Of a DNA stretch of 64,000 bases, positions 1 to 8,032 are shown in pieces. Origin of the DNA: UBA9410 sp963933065 (lineage in GTDB: Bacteria > Actinomycetota > Acidimicrobiia > Acidimicrobiales > MedAcidi-G1); the NCBI GenBank assembly GCA_963933065.1, contig CAWVUB010000001.1, positions 1 to 64,000 on the forward strand, read 5' to 3'. Position numbers and translations under genes: made by a program. The notes under the pieces were generated by a model. The model did not search any database. It was not told where the DNA came from and saw only the letters and a list, made by a program, of their open reading frames with translations. How positions within the stretch are numbered: position 1 is the first letter of the stretch; each line of letters starts with the position of its first letter.

Positions 1-55
1 ACCCACGACCTCCTCGTCCCGAACGAGGCGCGCTACCAAGCTGCGCCACTACCCG
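1..55 (-). tRNA. tRNA-Pro(CGG), 3' part cut by window edge
   Basis: Read on the minus strand, the 5' acceptor strand CGGGTAG is followed by TG at positions 8-9, a D arm with stem GCGC/GCGC, and an anticodon arm with stem CCTCG/CGAGG. The seven-base loop TTCGGGA gives anticodon CGG. The tRNA starts at 55 and the window ends after the first bases 3' of the variable loop, so about 22 bases (T arm, acceptor 3' strand) are missing. The 5' end CGG and the GCGCAGCTTGGTAGCGC D arm are typical of bacterial tRNA-Pro. Confidence 0.9.
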
Positions 56-107
56 CGTCAGCGGGCAAGGTTAGCGTCGGCCTTTGGGGACCGCTCGGGC
101 TCTGTTC

Positions 108-491
108 TTAAGCCGCGAGCGTTGCGCGTGCAGCGCGGCGTAGCAAAAGGGCGTCAAGCGGCTTGACCATCCAAGCATTTGCTTCTGCCTTTTGGGCCAA
201 GAAGACATCAGCGTCACGATCCAACAACATCATGATCAACTGTGCTGGGATTCGCTCAGCTCGTTCCTCAAGACGTAGGTCCATACACGTAGCCATCCCC
301 CCCATGTTTCCGATCTGGAGATCGAGTACCACCAGTACCGGGTCATGATCAGTTACGGCGGCCAGCACTGCAGCGCCTGCGTGTACCCGAATCACCGTGT
401 GGTCACCACTAAGAGCTGCATCAACTTGGTCGTAGACATAGTCCGCGTCGGTGGCCACCAGAATGGACGACGGGTGAGGGGACTCAATCAT
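108..491 (-). CDS. Stand-alone response regulator receiver (REC) protein
   Basis: A 127-residue protein that is only a CheY-like receiver domain. The predicted phospho-acceptor is D57 in VVLDLQI, acidic residues D15/D17 follow the first strand, and the conserved lysine is K110 in the MVKP motif. No output domain follows, so it would act by protein-protein contact. The usual Ser/Thr of the fourth strand is replaced by Leu (MMLLD), so switching may be atypical. It is divergent from the STAS gene at 583. Family knowledge suggests a partner-switching or two-component pathway, but its kinase is not identifiable here. Confidence 0.8.
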   Translation of the reverse strand: MIESPHPSSILVATDADYVYDQVDAALSGDHTVIRVHAGAAVLAAVTDHDPVLVVLDLQIGNMGGMATCMDLRLEERAERIPAQLIMMLLDRDADVFLAQKAEANAWMVKPLDALLLRRAARATLAA

Positions 492-582
492 TTGTTTAAT
501 CGTATAGGTGAGTCGACGACCGTTGCCGCCCTAGCGCGTCTACATTGCGTACTAAGGATTTCGATTTGTTAGGAGATGTCCC

Positions 583-927
583 ATGCTCGAGATCACAGTG
601 GAACGACACGATGGTTATGTTCTGTGCCGGCCCGCCGGCGAAATTGATGCATTCACCGTGGCTCAGTTCCGAGAGGCGTTAACCGAACTCGCGGTTGAGT
701 CTTTCGTCTTGGTTGACCTGTCGGACGTGCCTTTCATGGATTCTGCGGGCCTGGGTGCACTTATAGGCGGTATCCGTCGGGCCCGGGAGAATGACGGTGA
801 TGTGGCTGTGGCCTGTAACCGCCCTGCACTGACTCGGCTCCTGCACACCACCGGCTTTGACCGGATCGTGCCAGTGCGTGAGACTGTCGAAGAGGCGGTT
901 TTAGCCCTCAGCCAGCCCGACAACTGA
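583..927 (+). CDS. STAS-domain anti-sigma factor antagonist
   Basis: A 114-residue single STAS domain of the RsbV/SpoIIAA type. The phosphorylatable serine is S54 in FMDSAGLGAL. The ATG at 583 follows a good ribosome site (AGGAG about 9 bases upstream). Such proteins bind and sequester RsbW-type anti-sigma kinases when unphosphorylated. No kinase lies next to this copy; the only RsbW-like protein in the window is at 19946, which has its own STAS partner. The divergent receiver protein at 108-491 may belong to the same switch, which is inference from position only. Confidence 0.88.
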   Translation: MLEITVERHDGYVLCRPAGEIDAFTVAQFREALTELAVESFVLVDLSDVPFMDSAGLGALIGGIRRARENDGDVAVACNRPALTRLLHTTGFDRIVPVRETVEEAVLALSQPDN

Positions 928-1046
928 GCCGATTGAGAAACCCAAAGGGTTCGACCCGGGCTTGGACCCGTAGGCTTAGCCTTTCGAGTTTTTCTGCCAG
1001 CCCGTTTGACCGCTGTTGTTCTAGCAACCATCTTTCTTAACGCCCA

Positions 1047-2348
1047 GTGATACGCCTCCCTCCTTCCCCTGTCTATGCCCGCCGTGTCGTAGTTGTCTTG
1101 CTGACTGCTGCGGTTTTTTTGGGCTTGGGTGCATCAGCTGCTGTCGCCCACACCGAGCATGAAGGTGAGGCTGACCACCCTCCGGCTGTCGTTGATGTCG
1201 TTGAGGTCCAAGGGTTTTTGGATCCGGTTCTGGTTGACATGCTCGCCGACACACTCCAGTCACTTGATGCCACCGAGACCGTCGCCGTCATATTTCAGGT
1301 TGATAGCACGACTTCTGTAGTAGACGAAGCTGAACTGGTCCGACTTGCTGACCTCATCGTTGCCGCACCGGTCACCGTCTCTTTCTGGGTTGGACCATCG
1401 GGGGCTAGGGCTACCGGTCCAATGGCTCAACTAGTGGCCCTTGGTGACGACGTCGGCATCGCTCCTGGCGCCTACCTAGGTGATCTAGGTGATCCTGTCC
1501 TTGGTAGCCGCTTTGGCCCCGCATTCGGCCTACCCCTCGACACCGACCTTGTGAATCGGGCGGTGGGATACGAGGAAGCGATCGAACGCGGTTTAGCCCG
1601 TTCAGCTCCTGTTCTTTTAGAGCAGTTGGTGGGCGTGCCTGGCTTTAGGGTCCGGACAGTTGATAAAGATGGCCCAGTCATTGAGCCGGTGACTCCGACC
1701 CGCTTTCGTAAACTTGATGTGGTATCACAGTTCTTCCACACGGTGGCCAGTCCCGCTGTGGCCTATCTACTTTTACTAATCGGCATGGGGCTGCTTGTAT
1801 TCGAGTTGTACACGGCTGGTGTGGGTATCGCTGGTTTCATTGGTGCTGGGTGCTTTCTCCTATCAACTTACGGGTTGGGCGTGCTTCCGGCCCGGGGTTG
1901 GGCCGTTGGAGTATTGGTTTTCGCCTTCCTAGGCTTCGCCATTGACGTCCAAGCTGGCGTGCCGCGACTCTGGTCGGTTATAGGGACGATCTCTTTGGTC
2001 TTTGGCTCAGTGTTCTTGTTTGAGGGCCAGTCGTTTTCATGGATCACGCTGGTCGTGGGCCTTTTGGGCACAGTTGCCGGGATGGTTGGAGGGATGCCGA
2101 CCATGGTTCGAACTCGTTTCTCGACACCGACTATCGGCCGGGAATGGATTATTGGTGAGGAGGGGAAAGCCGAAGAAAGACTCTCGCCCAACGGGACTGT
2201 GCGTGTACGCGATGCCGTATGGAGGGCCACTACTAACCGGGCTACTCCAGTGGAGTCCGGTGGCGACATTCGTGTGACTGGTGTAGACGGTCTGTGGCTG
2301 GAAGTTGAGCCGACCGAGGGTGGGGCTCGCGATTATCGTCGCCGCTGA
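1047..2348 (+). CDS. NfeD-family membrane protein, protease-like domain apparently inactive
   Basis: A 433-residue protein with an N-terminal signal or membrane segment (about 11-33), a ClpP/SppA-like domain (about 45-210), four or five membrane helices (about 230-355) and a C-terminal NfeD OB-fold (about 370-430). This is the layout of long NfeD proteins, which partner SPFH/stomatin proteins in membrane quality control. Aligned by eye to the archaeal stomatin protease PH1510, the nucleophile serine position is G124 (motif GARATGPMAQ) and no lysine is seen where the catalytic lysine should be. I therefore infer loss of peptidase activity. Start is GTG at 1047. No SPFH gene is adjacent. Confidence 0.8.
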   Translation: MIRLPPSPVYARRVVVVLLTAAVFLGLGASAAVAHTEHEGEADHPPAVVDVVEVQGFLDPVLVDMLADTLQSLDATETVAVIFQVDSTTSVVDEAELVRLADLIVAAPVTVSFWVGPSGARATGPMAQLVALGDDVGIAPGAYLGDLGDPVLGSRFGPAFGLPLDTDLVNRAVGYEEAIERGLARSAPVLLEQLVGVPGFRVRTVDKDGPVIEPVTPTRFRKLDVVSQFFHTVASPAVAYLLLLIGMGLLVFELYTAGVGIAGFIGAGCFLLSTYGLGVLPARGWAVGVLVFAFLGFAIDVQAGVPRLWSVIGTISLVFGSVFLFEGQSFSWITLVVGLLGTVAGMVGGMPTMVRTRFSTPTIGREWIIGEEGKAEERLSPNGTVRVRDAVWRATTNRATPVESGGDIRVTGVDGLWLEVEPTEGGARDYRRR

Positions 2349-2443
2349 TTCTTTCGTTTCACTCTTGTCTTGATCTAGGCGCGCGTCGTAGTTTCATTCC
2401 TGACAGCCTGATGGAGGGGCTGGTGGAATAGAGGGGGTGTGGA

Positions 2444-2698
2444 GTGTCGAGCAACGGCGACTTCCAGGAGTGGCGTGATAGGGCGGCGTGCCGGGGACCT
2501 CAGGCCACCGTGTTTTATCCACCGGACATTGGAGAAAGCCGTGGCGACCGTAAGCTCCGCGAGCTGCGAGCCAAATCAATCTGTGATGGTTGTGCAGTGG
2601 TCGCTAGGTGCCTTGAGTTCGCAGTAGATCGCGGCGAAACTCAGGGGATTTGGGGAGGAACCAACGCGTTTGAACGCCAAGCATTGATTGCTGTTTAA
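2444..2698 (+). CDS. WhiB-family iron-sulfur transcription regulator
   Basis: An 84-residue WhiB-like protein. The four [4Fe-4S] ligands are C16, C47, C50 and C56, with the spacing CDGC then C, and the family turn motif GIWGG is at 68-72. The C-terminal basic tail is very short, unlike DNA-binding WhiB paralogues, so contact may be mainly with sigma factor region 4 (inference). GTG start at 2444, preceded by a G-rich stretch. It is the first of three WhiB genes in the window and is convergent with selB. Confidence 0.93.
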   Translation: MSSNGDFQEWRDRAACRGPQATVFYPPDIGESRGDRKLRELRAKSICDGCAVVARCLEFAVDRGETQGIWGGTNAFERQALIAV

Positions 2699-2765
2699 TC
2701 GTGTGCCTGAGTAAGCATCTGATGCGCTATTCCCACTTTCTATGTGGAGAATCCCGTGGATCAGT

Positions 2766-4484
2766 TCAAACGTGTGGAAGACGCGGTCCAGCAATCCGGA
2801 TATCGGCACGCCGGCGAGTCACACCTGTTCCGTCCAGATGAGCGAGTAGTGGCATGGTGTGCTTGCGAGTGTTGCCGGCTGCCTCCCGAAATGCTGAGAC
2901 AGTGAAACCGTCAGGTTGTTTGGCCAGTATTTGGGCGGCCAACTCGCCAGCAGCCGTGATTGCAGAGGCTGCATAAAAGATCCCCTCCACCTCAACCACG
3001 TCGCCTCGCCGAACTAGTTCTCGTAGCTCACCTCGGTCGACACCATCGGGTTGCGGAGGAGTAAATGGTGAAGCGGTTAAGGCGGCCACGAATGGGTGGT
3101 TGGCGAGCGGATCGATGGCCCCGGTCGGCACCAGCCGACCTGTCTGGATCTCAGCGTCGCCGAGCAAGTGGGCGACAGCTCGTTCAAACTGCTCCAGTCC
3201 AGCGAGTTCCAGGCCCATGGGGCCGGCCGCGTGCATGGCGGTCCGAAGTCGTTCCACTGTTTCGTGGAGAACCTTTGGATCAACCACCCACTGGTCAACA
3301 TCAGGAATCCGGTATTGGCCAGTTAGCCGCTCCAATTCGCTGGCATCGATCCATCCGCGTTCGGCGATCACCCTGTCCACAGAGCGATCTGGTTGGGCTA
3401 ACGAGGCTCGCTGCACGGGGTCAACGTCTAGTACTTCACCTCCACCAACCGTCTCTGATCGTCCTGACTCACGTAGCACGAACCGGTCTCCAGGTAGTAG
3501 GGGTAGTGGGCGGGGTAGGTGGATACGCACCGACCCTTCACTGCCAGGTTCCAGGGCTTCGGGTCCGAGAATCCGCATTCGTACCGGATGCTCACCCGAG
3601 CCGAGGTAGACGACGTGGGCCCCGCGACGTGAAACGGGGTGGTCCAGGCGGTCCAGCACTTTCAGTGAGGCATCGAACACCATTGTGTGGTGCCACTGAT
3701 TCGGTCGCACGAGCACGTCACCTCGCTCTACCTCGTCATGGGATACGCCCACTAGGTTCACCGCACATCGAGTTCCAGGCGGTAGTTCCTGATGACTGGC
3801 ATTGTGGTTTTCCAGTGATCGAACCCGGGCTCCAGTCCCTATCGGGTAGATAGCGAGTTCGTCATTGACTCTTAGGGACCCACCAGAAAGGGTGCCGGTT
3901 ACCACCGTGCCAGCTCCTCGAGCCGAAAAAGCCCGATCGACCCAAAGGCGTGGCCACCCGCGATCAATAGCGGTAGGCGTAGAGGCCACTAGATCTTCGA
4001 GTGCGACCCGCAAGTTCTCGAGACCGAACCCCGTGGGCGCATCAGTGGCCACAACTGGAGCGCCATCTAGGAACGTACCCTCAACCCGTTCTGCTATCTC
4101 CAAGCGGGCAAGTTCGACTAGGTCGTCATCGGCTGCACCAACTTTGGTGAGGGCAATTATCCCATGGCTAATCCCTAGCAATTCAAGTATTTGGAGGTGT
4201 TCCTCAGACTGGGGTTTCCATCCCTCGGTGGCTGCCACGACGAACAAGCAGGCATCAACGGCCCCTACCCCTGCCAGCATGTTCTTAAGAAACCGTACGT
4301 GGCCCGGAACGTCGACTAGCGACAAGGTTGCGCCTGATGGCAGGGTGGTGGCGGCAAACCCTAGGTCGATAGTCAAGCCGCGGGCCTTTTCCTCCGCGAA
4401 TCTGTCCGGATCAGTTCCGGTTAGGGCTCGGACAAGGGTCGACTTGCCGTGGTCGACATGCCCGGCTGTGGCAACGACATGCAC
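2766..4484 (-). CDS. selB: Selenocysteine-specific elongation factor SelB
   Basis: A 572-residue translational GTPase that delivers Sec-tRNA to UGA codons followed by a SECIS hairpin. G1 is GHVDHGKST (8-16) and G3 is DVPGH (58-62). G4 reads TKVG (113-116) instead of the usual (N/T)KxD, so the guanine-specificity aspartate is not at its expected place. EF-Tu-like beta-barrel domains follow, then C-terminal winged-helix repeats (about 370-572) that bind SECIS RNA. Start is GTG at 4484, four bases after the selA stop, so the two genes are co-transcribed. The tRNA-Sec gene lies at 18272-18367. Confidence 0.95.
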   Translation of the reverse strand: MHVVATAGHVDHGKSTLVRALTGTDPDRFAEEKARGLTIDLGFAATTLPSGATLSLVDVPGHVRFLKNMLAGVGAVDACLFVVAATEGWKPQSEEHLQILELLGISHGIIALTKVGAADDDLVELARLEIAERVEGTFLDGAPVVATDAPTGFGLENLRVALEDLVASTPTAIDRGWPRLWVDRAFSARGAGTVVTGTLSGGSLRVNDELAIYPIGTGARVRSLENHNASHQELPPGTRCAVNLVGVSHDEVERGDVLVRPNQWHHTMVFDASLKVLDRLDHPVSRRGAHVVYLGSGEHPVRMRILGPEALEPGSEGSVRIHLPRPLPLLPGDRFVLRESGRSETVGGGEVLDVDPVQRASLAQPDRSVDRVIAERGWIDASELERLTGQYRIPDVDQWVVDPKVLHETVERLRTAMHAAGPMGLELAGLEQFERAVAHLLGDAEIQTGRLVPTGAIDPLANHPFVAALTASPFTPPQPDGVDRGELRELVRRGDVVEVEGIFYAASAITAAGELAAQILAKQPDGFTVSAFREAAGNTRKHTMPLLAHLDGTGVTRRRADIRIAGPRLPHV

Positions 4485-4488
4485 AGGA

Positions 4489-5805
4489 TCAGCCGTTGGA
4501 GCCTGGGTCCGCGGCGGGCGTCAAACCTCTGATGGTCGCGGCGATCACAACATCGTCATCCGGATGAACGGTTCGTAGGTCGATGACCGTTGCATTGTTT
4601 GCTACCCGGGCAATCACCGGTGGTGATCCAGCTCGTAACTCGGCTACTCGGTCACCGGCCAGTATGAGGCCAACTGATGGAATTTCTACCCCCGGTAGCG
4701 TCCCTCCACCGGGGACGGACACGGTGTCAGCGGTGAGATGGGGAGCGATTTGATCCGCTCGTTTCCGCAGGTCATCAATCGGGATAGTGGCCATTCGCCA
4801 GAATGGGATCGCGTCGCCGTCACGGGCCAAGTAGGCCAGTGCCAGTTCCTGGAGCGACTGGAGCACAAGACTCCCTGGGCGCAGGGCCCGGGCCAGCGGA
4901 TGGGCCGAACATGCTGCCACCAGGTCAGCTCGACCGGCGATAATCCCTGCCTGTGGTCCTCCCAGCAACTTGTCGCCCGAGAACGTCACTAGGGCCGCTC
5001 CGGCGTCGAGGGTCTGGCGGGCTGCAGGCTCGTCAGATAGCCATTTTGGTGGTCCAGCGTCTAGCCACGGGCACGCGGAGTCAAGCAGACCCGATCCGAT
5101 GTCAGCCACCACTGGTACGTCAAGGCTGGCGAGTTCTGCCACTGAGACCGATTCGGTGAAGCCCTCAATCCGGTAATTAGACTGATGGACGGAGAGGGTT
5201 AGAGCCATCTCAGGATTTGAGTCAACGGCCCCCGAAAAGTCATCGAGGCGGGTTCTGTTGGTTGTCCCAACCTCCACCAGTTTGGCGCCCGACTGGTTCA
5301 TCACATTGGGGATGCGGAACCCCCCACCGATCTCAACCATCTCACCACGTGATACGGCCACGCTCTGTCCAGCAGCCAAGGCAGCAAGTACTAGCAGAAC
5401 TGCCGAGGCACAGTTGTTGACAACCATTGCCGCCTCGGCCCCACATGCGCGAGCCAGTAGGGCGGGAGCTCGGTCCTGACGAGACCCCCGGTTGCCGGTG
5501 GCCAGGTCAAACTCCAGAGTGGTATAGCGCTGGCCACCAGCCAAAGGAGGCCTCCACGGTGCGCGTCCCAAGTTGGTATGAAGTAGAACACCGGTGGCAT
5601 TCACTACGTCGGTAAGAAGGGCTCGGACCGTGGTTTCGGCTAAATCACGGGCTCGCTGAGCTGCACCATCAGGGTGACCATCAGCCACCGCAGTCCGTGC
5701 GGCGTCCACCAAGAGAGGATGAGGTAAGCCGGTATCAACTAGCGATCGGGCTAGTCGATCGACGCTAGGTGGCCGGTCTGGGGAACTTTCAGCGGGTTGC
5801 TCCAT
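4489..5805 (-). CDS. selA: L-seryl-tRNA(Sec) selenium transferase
   Basis: A PLP enzyme that converts Ser-tRNA(Sec) to Sec-tRNA(Sec) using selenophosphate. Conserved blocks include NATGVLLHTNLGRAP, VVNNCASAVLL, SRGEMVEIGGGFRIP and SFSGDKLLGGPQAG-like LVTFSGDKLLGGPQAG, whose lysine (residue 279 from this start) should bind PLP. ATG at 5805 gives 438 residues. An upstream in-frame TTG at 5862 would add 19 residues and overlap the divergent fxsA start; it has a possible ribosome site (ATAGGATC), so it cannot be excluded. It is directly followed by selB. The selenophosphate synthetase gene selD is not in the window. Confidence 0.95.
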   Translation of the reverse strand: MEQPAESSPDRPPSVDRLARSLVDTGLPHPLLVDAARTAVADGHPDGAAQRARDLAETTVRALLTDVVNATGVLLHTNLGRAPWRPPLAGGQRYTTLEFDLATGNRGSRQDRAPALLARACGAEAAMVVNNCASAVLLVLAALAAGQSVAVSRGEMVEIGGGFRIPNVMNQSGAKLVEVGTTNRTRLDDFSGAVDSNPEMALTLSVHQSNYRIEGFTESVSVAELASLDVPVVADIGSGLLDSACPWLDAGPPKWLSDEPAARQTLDAGAALVTFSGDKLLGGPQAGIIAGRADLVAACSAHPLARALRPGSLVLQSLQELALAYLARDGDAIPFWRMATIPIDDLRKRADQIAPHLTADTVSVPGGGTLPGVEIPSVGLILAGDRVAELRAGSPPVIARVANNATVIDLRTVHPDDDVVIAATIRGLTPAADPGSNG

Positions 5806-5861
5806 ACAATCGCGATGATAGGCGGAGGGTTGACCTTTGGGTCCCGTCGTAACATGCGGCA

Positions 5862-6344
5862 ATGTTGTTGATCCTATTTCTGATTTTTGTGGTGACCCCG
5901 ATCGTGGAGTTGGTCGTGATCGTTCAGGTCGCAGGTTCCGCCGGCGTGATGAATACGATCGGGCTGTTAGTGCTAGTCAGTGCTGCCGGCGCCTGGCTGG
6001 TCCGTCGTGAGGGTTTGGGGATTATTCGCCGGGTCCAGCGGGAAGTAGGCGAGGGTCGGATCCCAGAGCGAGAAATTGTCGAAGGGTTGCTAGTTCTGGG
6101 GGCTGGAGCACTCATGCTCACCCCAGGATTTGTGACTGATGCAGTGGGCCTCTTCTTTCTTTTTCCACCGACCCGGGTACTTGTGCGGTCCGTAACTACC
6201 CGCAGGCTCAACCGTTTAAGGACTAGTAGTCGTGGGAACTTCAGGTTTGGTTGGCGCAGTCAAGACATTGCAGATGGAGGAGGGATCCTCGACACTGACT
6301 CTTGGGACGGTGGTCTGGGAGGTCCAGACGGGCCTAGCAGTTAG
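5862..6344 (+). CDS. fxsA: FxsA-family membrane protein
   Basis: A 160-residue protein with an N-terminal hydrophobic helix (about 1-22), a second helix (about 25-46), the motif GLGIIRRVQREVGEGRIP, and a third helix around LLVLGAGALMLTPGFVTDAVGLF, the signature of the FxsA (F-exclusion suppressor) family. E. coli FxsA relieves exclusion of phage T7 in F-plasmid cells; the cellular role elsewhere is unknown. The C-terminal tail is polar and glycine/aspartate rich. The gene is divergent from selA and converges on the Mrp gene. Confidence 0.85.
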   Translation: MLLILFLIFVVTPIVELVVIVQVAGSAGVMNTIGLLVLVSAAGAWLVRREGLGIIRRVQREVGEGRIPEREIVEGLLVLGAGALMLTPGFVTDAVGLFFLFPPTRVLVRSVTTRRLNRLRTSSRGNFRFGWRSQDIADGGGILDTDSWDGGLGGPDGPSS

Positions 6345-7522
6345 GCGCCGGCTGCGTCTAGTGCGTTTTCGGCTGCTGTGAGGAGCCGGGCACTGCAACC
6401 CGCCATATCTACTGGTGGTGCCGCTTCGGTGATAATGCGCTCAACGATGTCTCGGTAAGCATCGGCTGCTGGGCCCTCACCAAGGGCAACTGGGAGACCG
6501 GCATCACCGGCTGCGGCCACGGCCCCATCCAGTGGGATGCTTCCTAGTAGTGGGGCCCCTACCTGTGCAGCCAGCGCATCACCGCCTCCGGTACCAAATA
6601 ACTCATGGCGGCTACCGTCGGGGGCCACGTAGGCACTCATGTTCTCGACAACCCCGACAATGCGTAAATAGTTAGCCCGCCCCATGTTCGCAACCCGCAC
6701 AGCTACTTTCTGGGCGGCCAGAGTTGGTGTGGTCACCACCACCATCTCAGCTTGGGGGAGCATCTTGGCGAGGCCCATCTGCACGTCGCCAGTGCCAGGC
6801 GGCATATCGATCAGTAGATAGTCCATTTGACCCCAAGCCACGTCCTCACAGAAGTGTTGGACAGCCCGGTTCAGGATTAAGCCACGCCACATGAGGGCAG
6901 ATTCTTCGCTGTCGACAAGGAAGCCCATCGAGACGACCTTCACTAGGCCGCTACCAATCGGGACTTCAATTGGATCAATCTTCCCGACCTCGGGGGAGCC
7001 TCCAAGGCGACCTTCGACACCCAGCATGCGTGGCACCGAGAAGCCCCAGATATCAGCATCCATTACCCCGATGGTCATCCCACGCGCTGCCATTGCGGCA
7101 GCAAGGTTGACAGTTACCGACGACTTACCGACTCCCCCCTTACCAGAGGCCACCATCAGGACTTTGGTTGTTGCAGGGATTTCAGTATCCGGGGCGTTAC
7201 GACTCACGTTGAACCGAGCCCGAGCCATGGCTGTTGCTTTTTCTTCTGCGGAAAGTTCATCCCATGAAAGGTGGACCGATGAGACGCCGGGTAGATCGCT
7301 GACCCGCGCTCGCACATCTCGTTGGATCTGAGCTCTGAGCGGGCAGCCAGAGGTGGTCAAGGCGATAGTTACGTCTACTCGGCCGTCTGCATCAATCTTC
7401 ACCGCCCGGGCCATACCAAGCTCGACGATGTCTGTACCCAGCTCCGGGTCGATGACTCCCCTCAGAACTCCAAGTACGTCTTCTTCTGACGGGCCAGCGC
7501 TGGTAGGGAGCGTCTCGTCCAT
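6341..7522 (-). CDS. Mrp/ApbC-family P-loop ATPase, Fe-S cluster carrier
   Basis: A 393-residue protein with an N-terminal MIP18/DUF59 domain (about 10-90, including ALTTSGCPL) and a MinD-like ATPase domain with deviant Walker A GKGGVGKSS (127-135). The family transfers Fe-S clusters to target proteins. The C-terminal CxxC seen in many Mrp proteins is absent (the segment reads ENMSAYVAPDGS), as in mycobacterial Mrp. ATG at 7522. The divergent neighbour at 7618 is an A-type Fe-S carrier, which supports a role in cluster assembly. Its last bases overlap the convergent fxsA stop by 4 bp. Confidence 0.93.
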   Translation of the reverse strand: MDETLPTSAGPSEEDVLGVLRGVIDPELGTDIVELGMARAVKIDADGRVDVTIALTTSGCPLRAQIQRDVRARVSDLPGVSSVHLSWDELSAEEKATAMARARFNVSRNAPDTEIPATTKVLMVASGKGGVGKSSVTVNLAAAMAARGMTIGVMDADIWGFSVPRMLGVEGRLGGSPEVGKIDPIEVPIGSGLVKVVSMGFLVDSEESALMWRGLILNRAVQHFCEDVAWGQMDYLLIDMPPGTGDVQMGLAKMLPQAEMVVVTTPTLAAQKVAVRVANMGRANYLRIVGVVENMSAYVAPDGSRHELFGTGGGDALAAQVGAPLLGSIPLDGAVAAAGDAGLPVALGEGPAADAYRDIVERIITEAAPPVDMAGCSARLLTAAENALDAAGA

Positions 7523-7617
7523 GAGTCCATGATACGGGCCCTAACTCGATGGGGTTGACTTGGCGGGTCGTTGTTACACTAGAGCAATAGTCCGAATCCG
7601 AGTTTCAGGAGGAATCG

Positions 7618-7938
7618 ATGATCACGTTGACGGATGAGGCCACTACCAAGGTAGGCCAACTCATCGATAGCGAATCCGAAGATGGCCTGGCTCTTCGGGT
7701 GGCTGTGCGCCCCGGGGGTTGTTCCGGCTTTAGTTACGAGATGTACTTTGATTCTGATCGTGCTGCAGACGACCTAGAAAAAGCCTTCGGAGACGTTCGG
7801 GTAGTAGTCGATCCATCAAGTGCTCAACTTCTCGAAGGGGCCACACTTGATTACAAGGATGGCCTAAACGAAGCGGGGTTCTCTATCGACAACCCGAATG
7901 CTCAGAAAACTTGTGGTTGTGGGCAGTCGTTTAGTTGA
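7618..7938 (+). CDS. A-type iron-sulfur cluster carrier (HesB/IscA/ErpA family)
   Basis: A 106-residue HesB-fold protein. The three cluster-ligand cysteines are C35 (PGGCSGFSY), C99 and C101 (KTCGCGQSF). It would accept a nascent Fe-S cluster and pass it to apoproteins. A strong ribosome site AGGAGG lies at 7607-7612, five bases from the ATG. It is divergent from the Mrp ATPase. The spacing C-G-C and the motif GLNEAGFSIDNPNA fit ErpA/SufA-type carriers; the exact subtype cannot be settled by eye. Confidence 0.95.
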   Translation: MITLTDEATTKVGQLIDSESEDGLALRVAVRPGGCSGFSYEMYFDSDRAADDLEKAFGDVRVVVDPSSAQLLEGATLDYKDGLNEAGFSIDNPNAQKTCGCGQSFS

Positions 7939-8032
7939 TTGATGGGTAGTTCATGAGTCGCTGGCTGTCTTTCAGATAAACCACTAGCCGGCGCTTATGG
8001 CGACGGCTTCTGTGGTTCTGAGGCATCTGATT

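Noticed and set aside
3065..3853. 262-codon plus-strand frame inside selB
   Set aside because: Antisense of a recognised gene; no conserved motif.
7555..7580. TTGACT ... TACACT as a sigma-70 promoter for the A-type Fe-S carrier
   Set aside because: The spacing is 14 bases instead of 16-18, so I do not call it a promoter.
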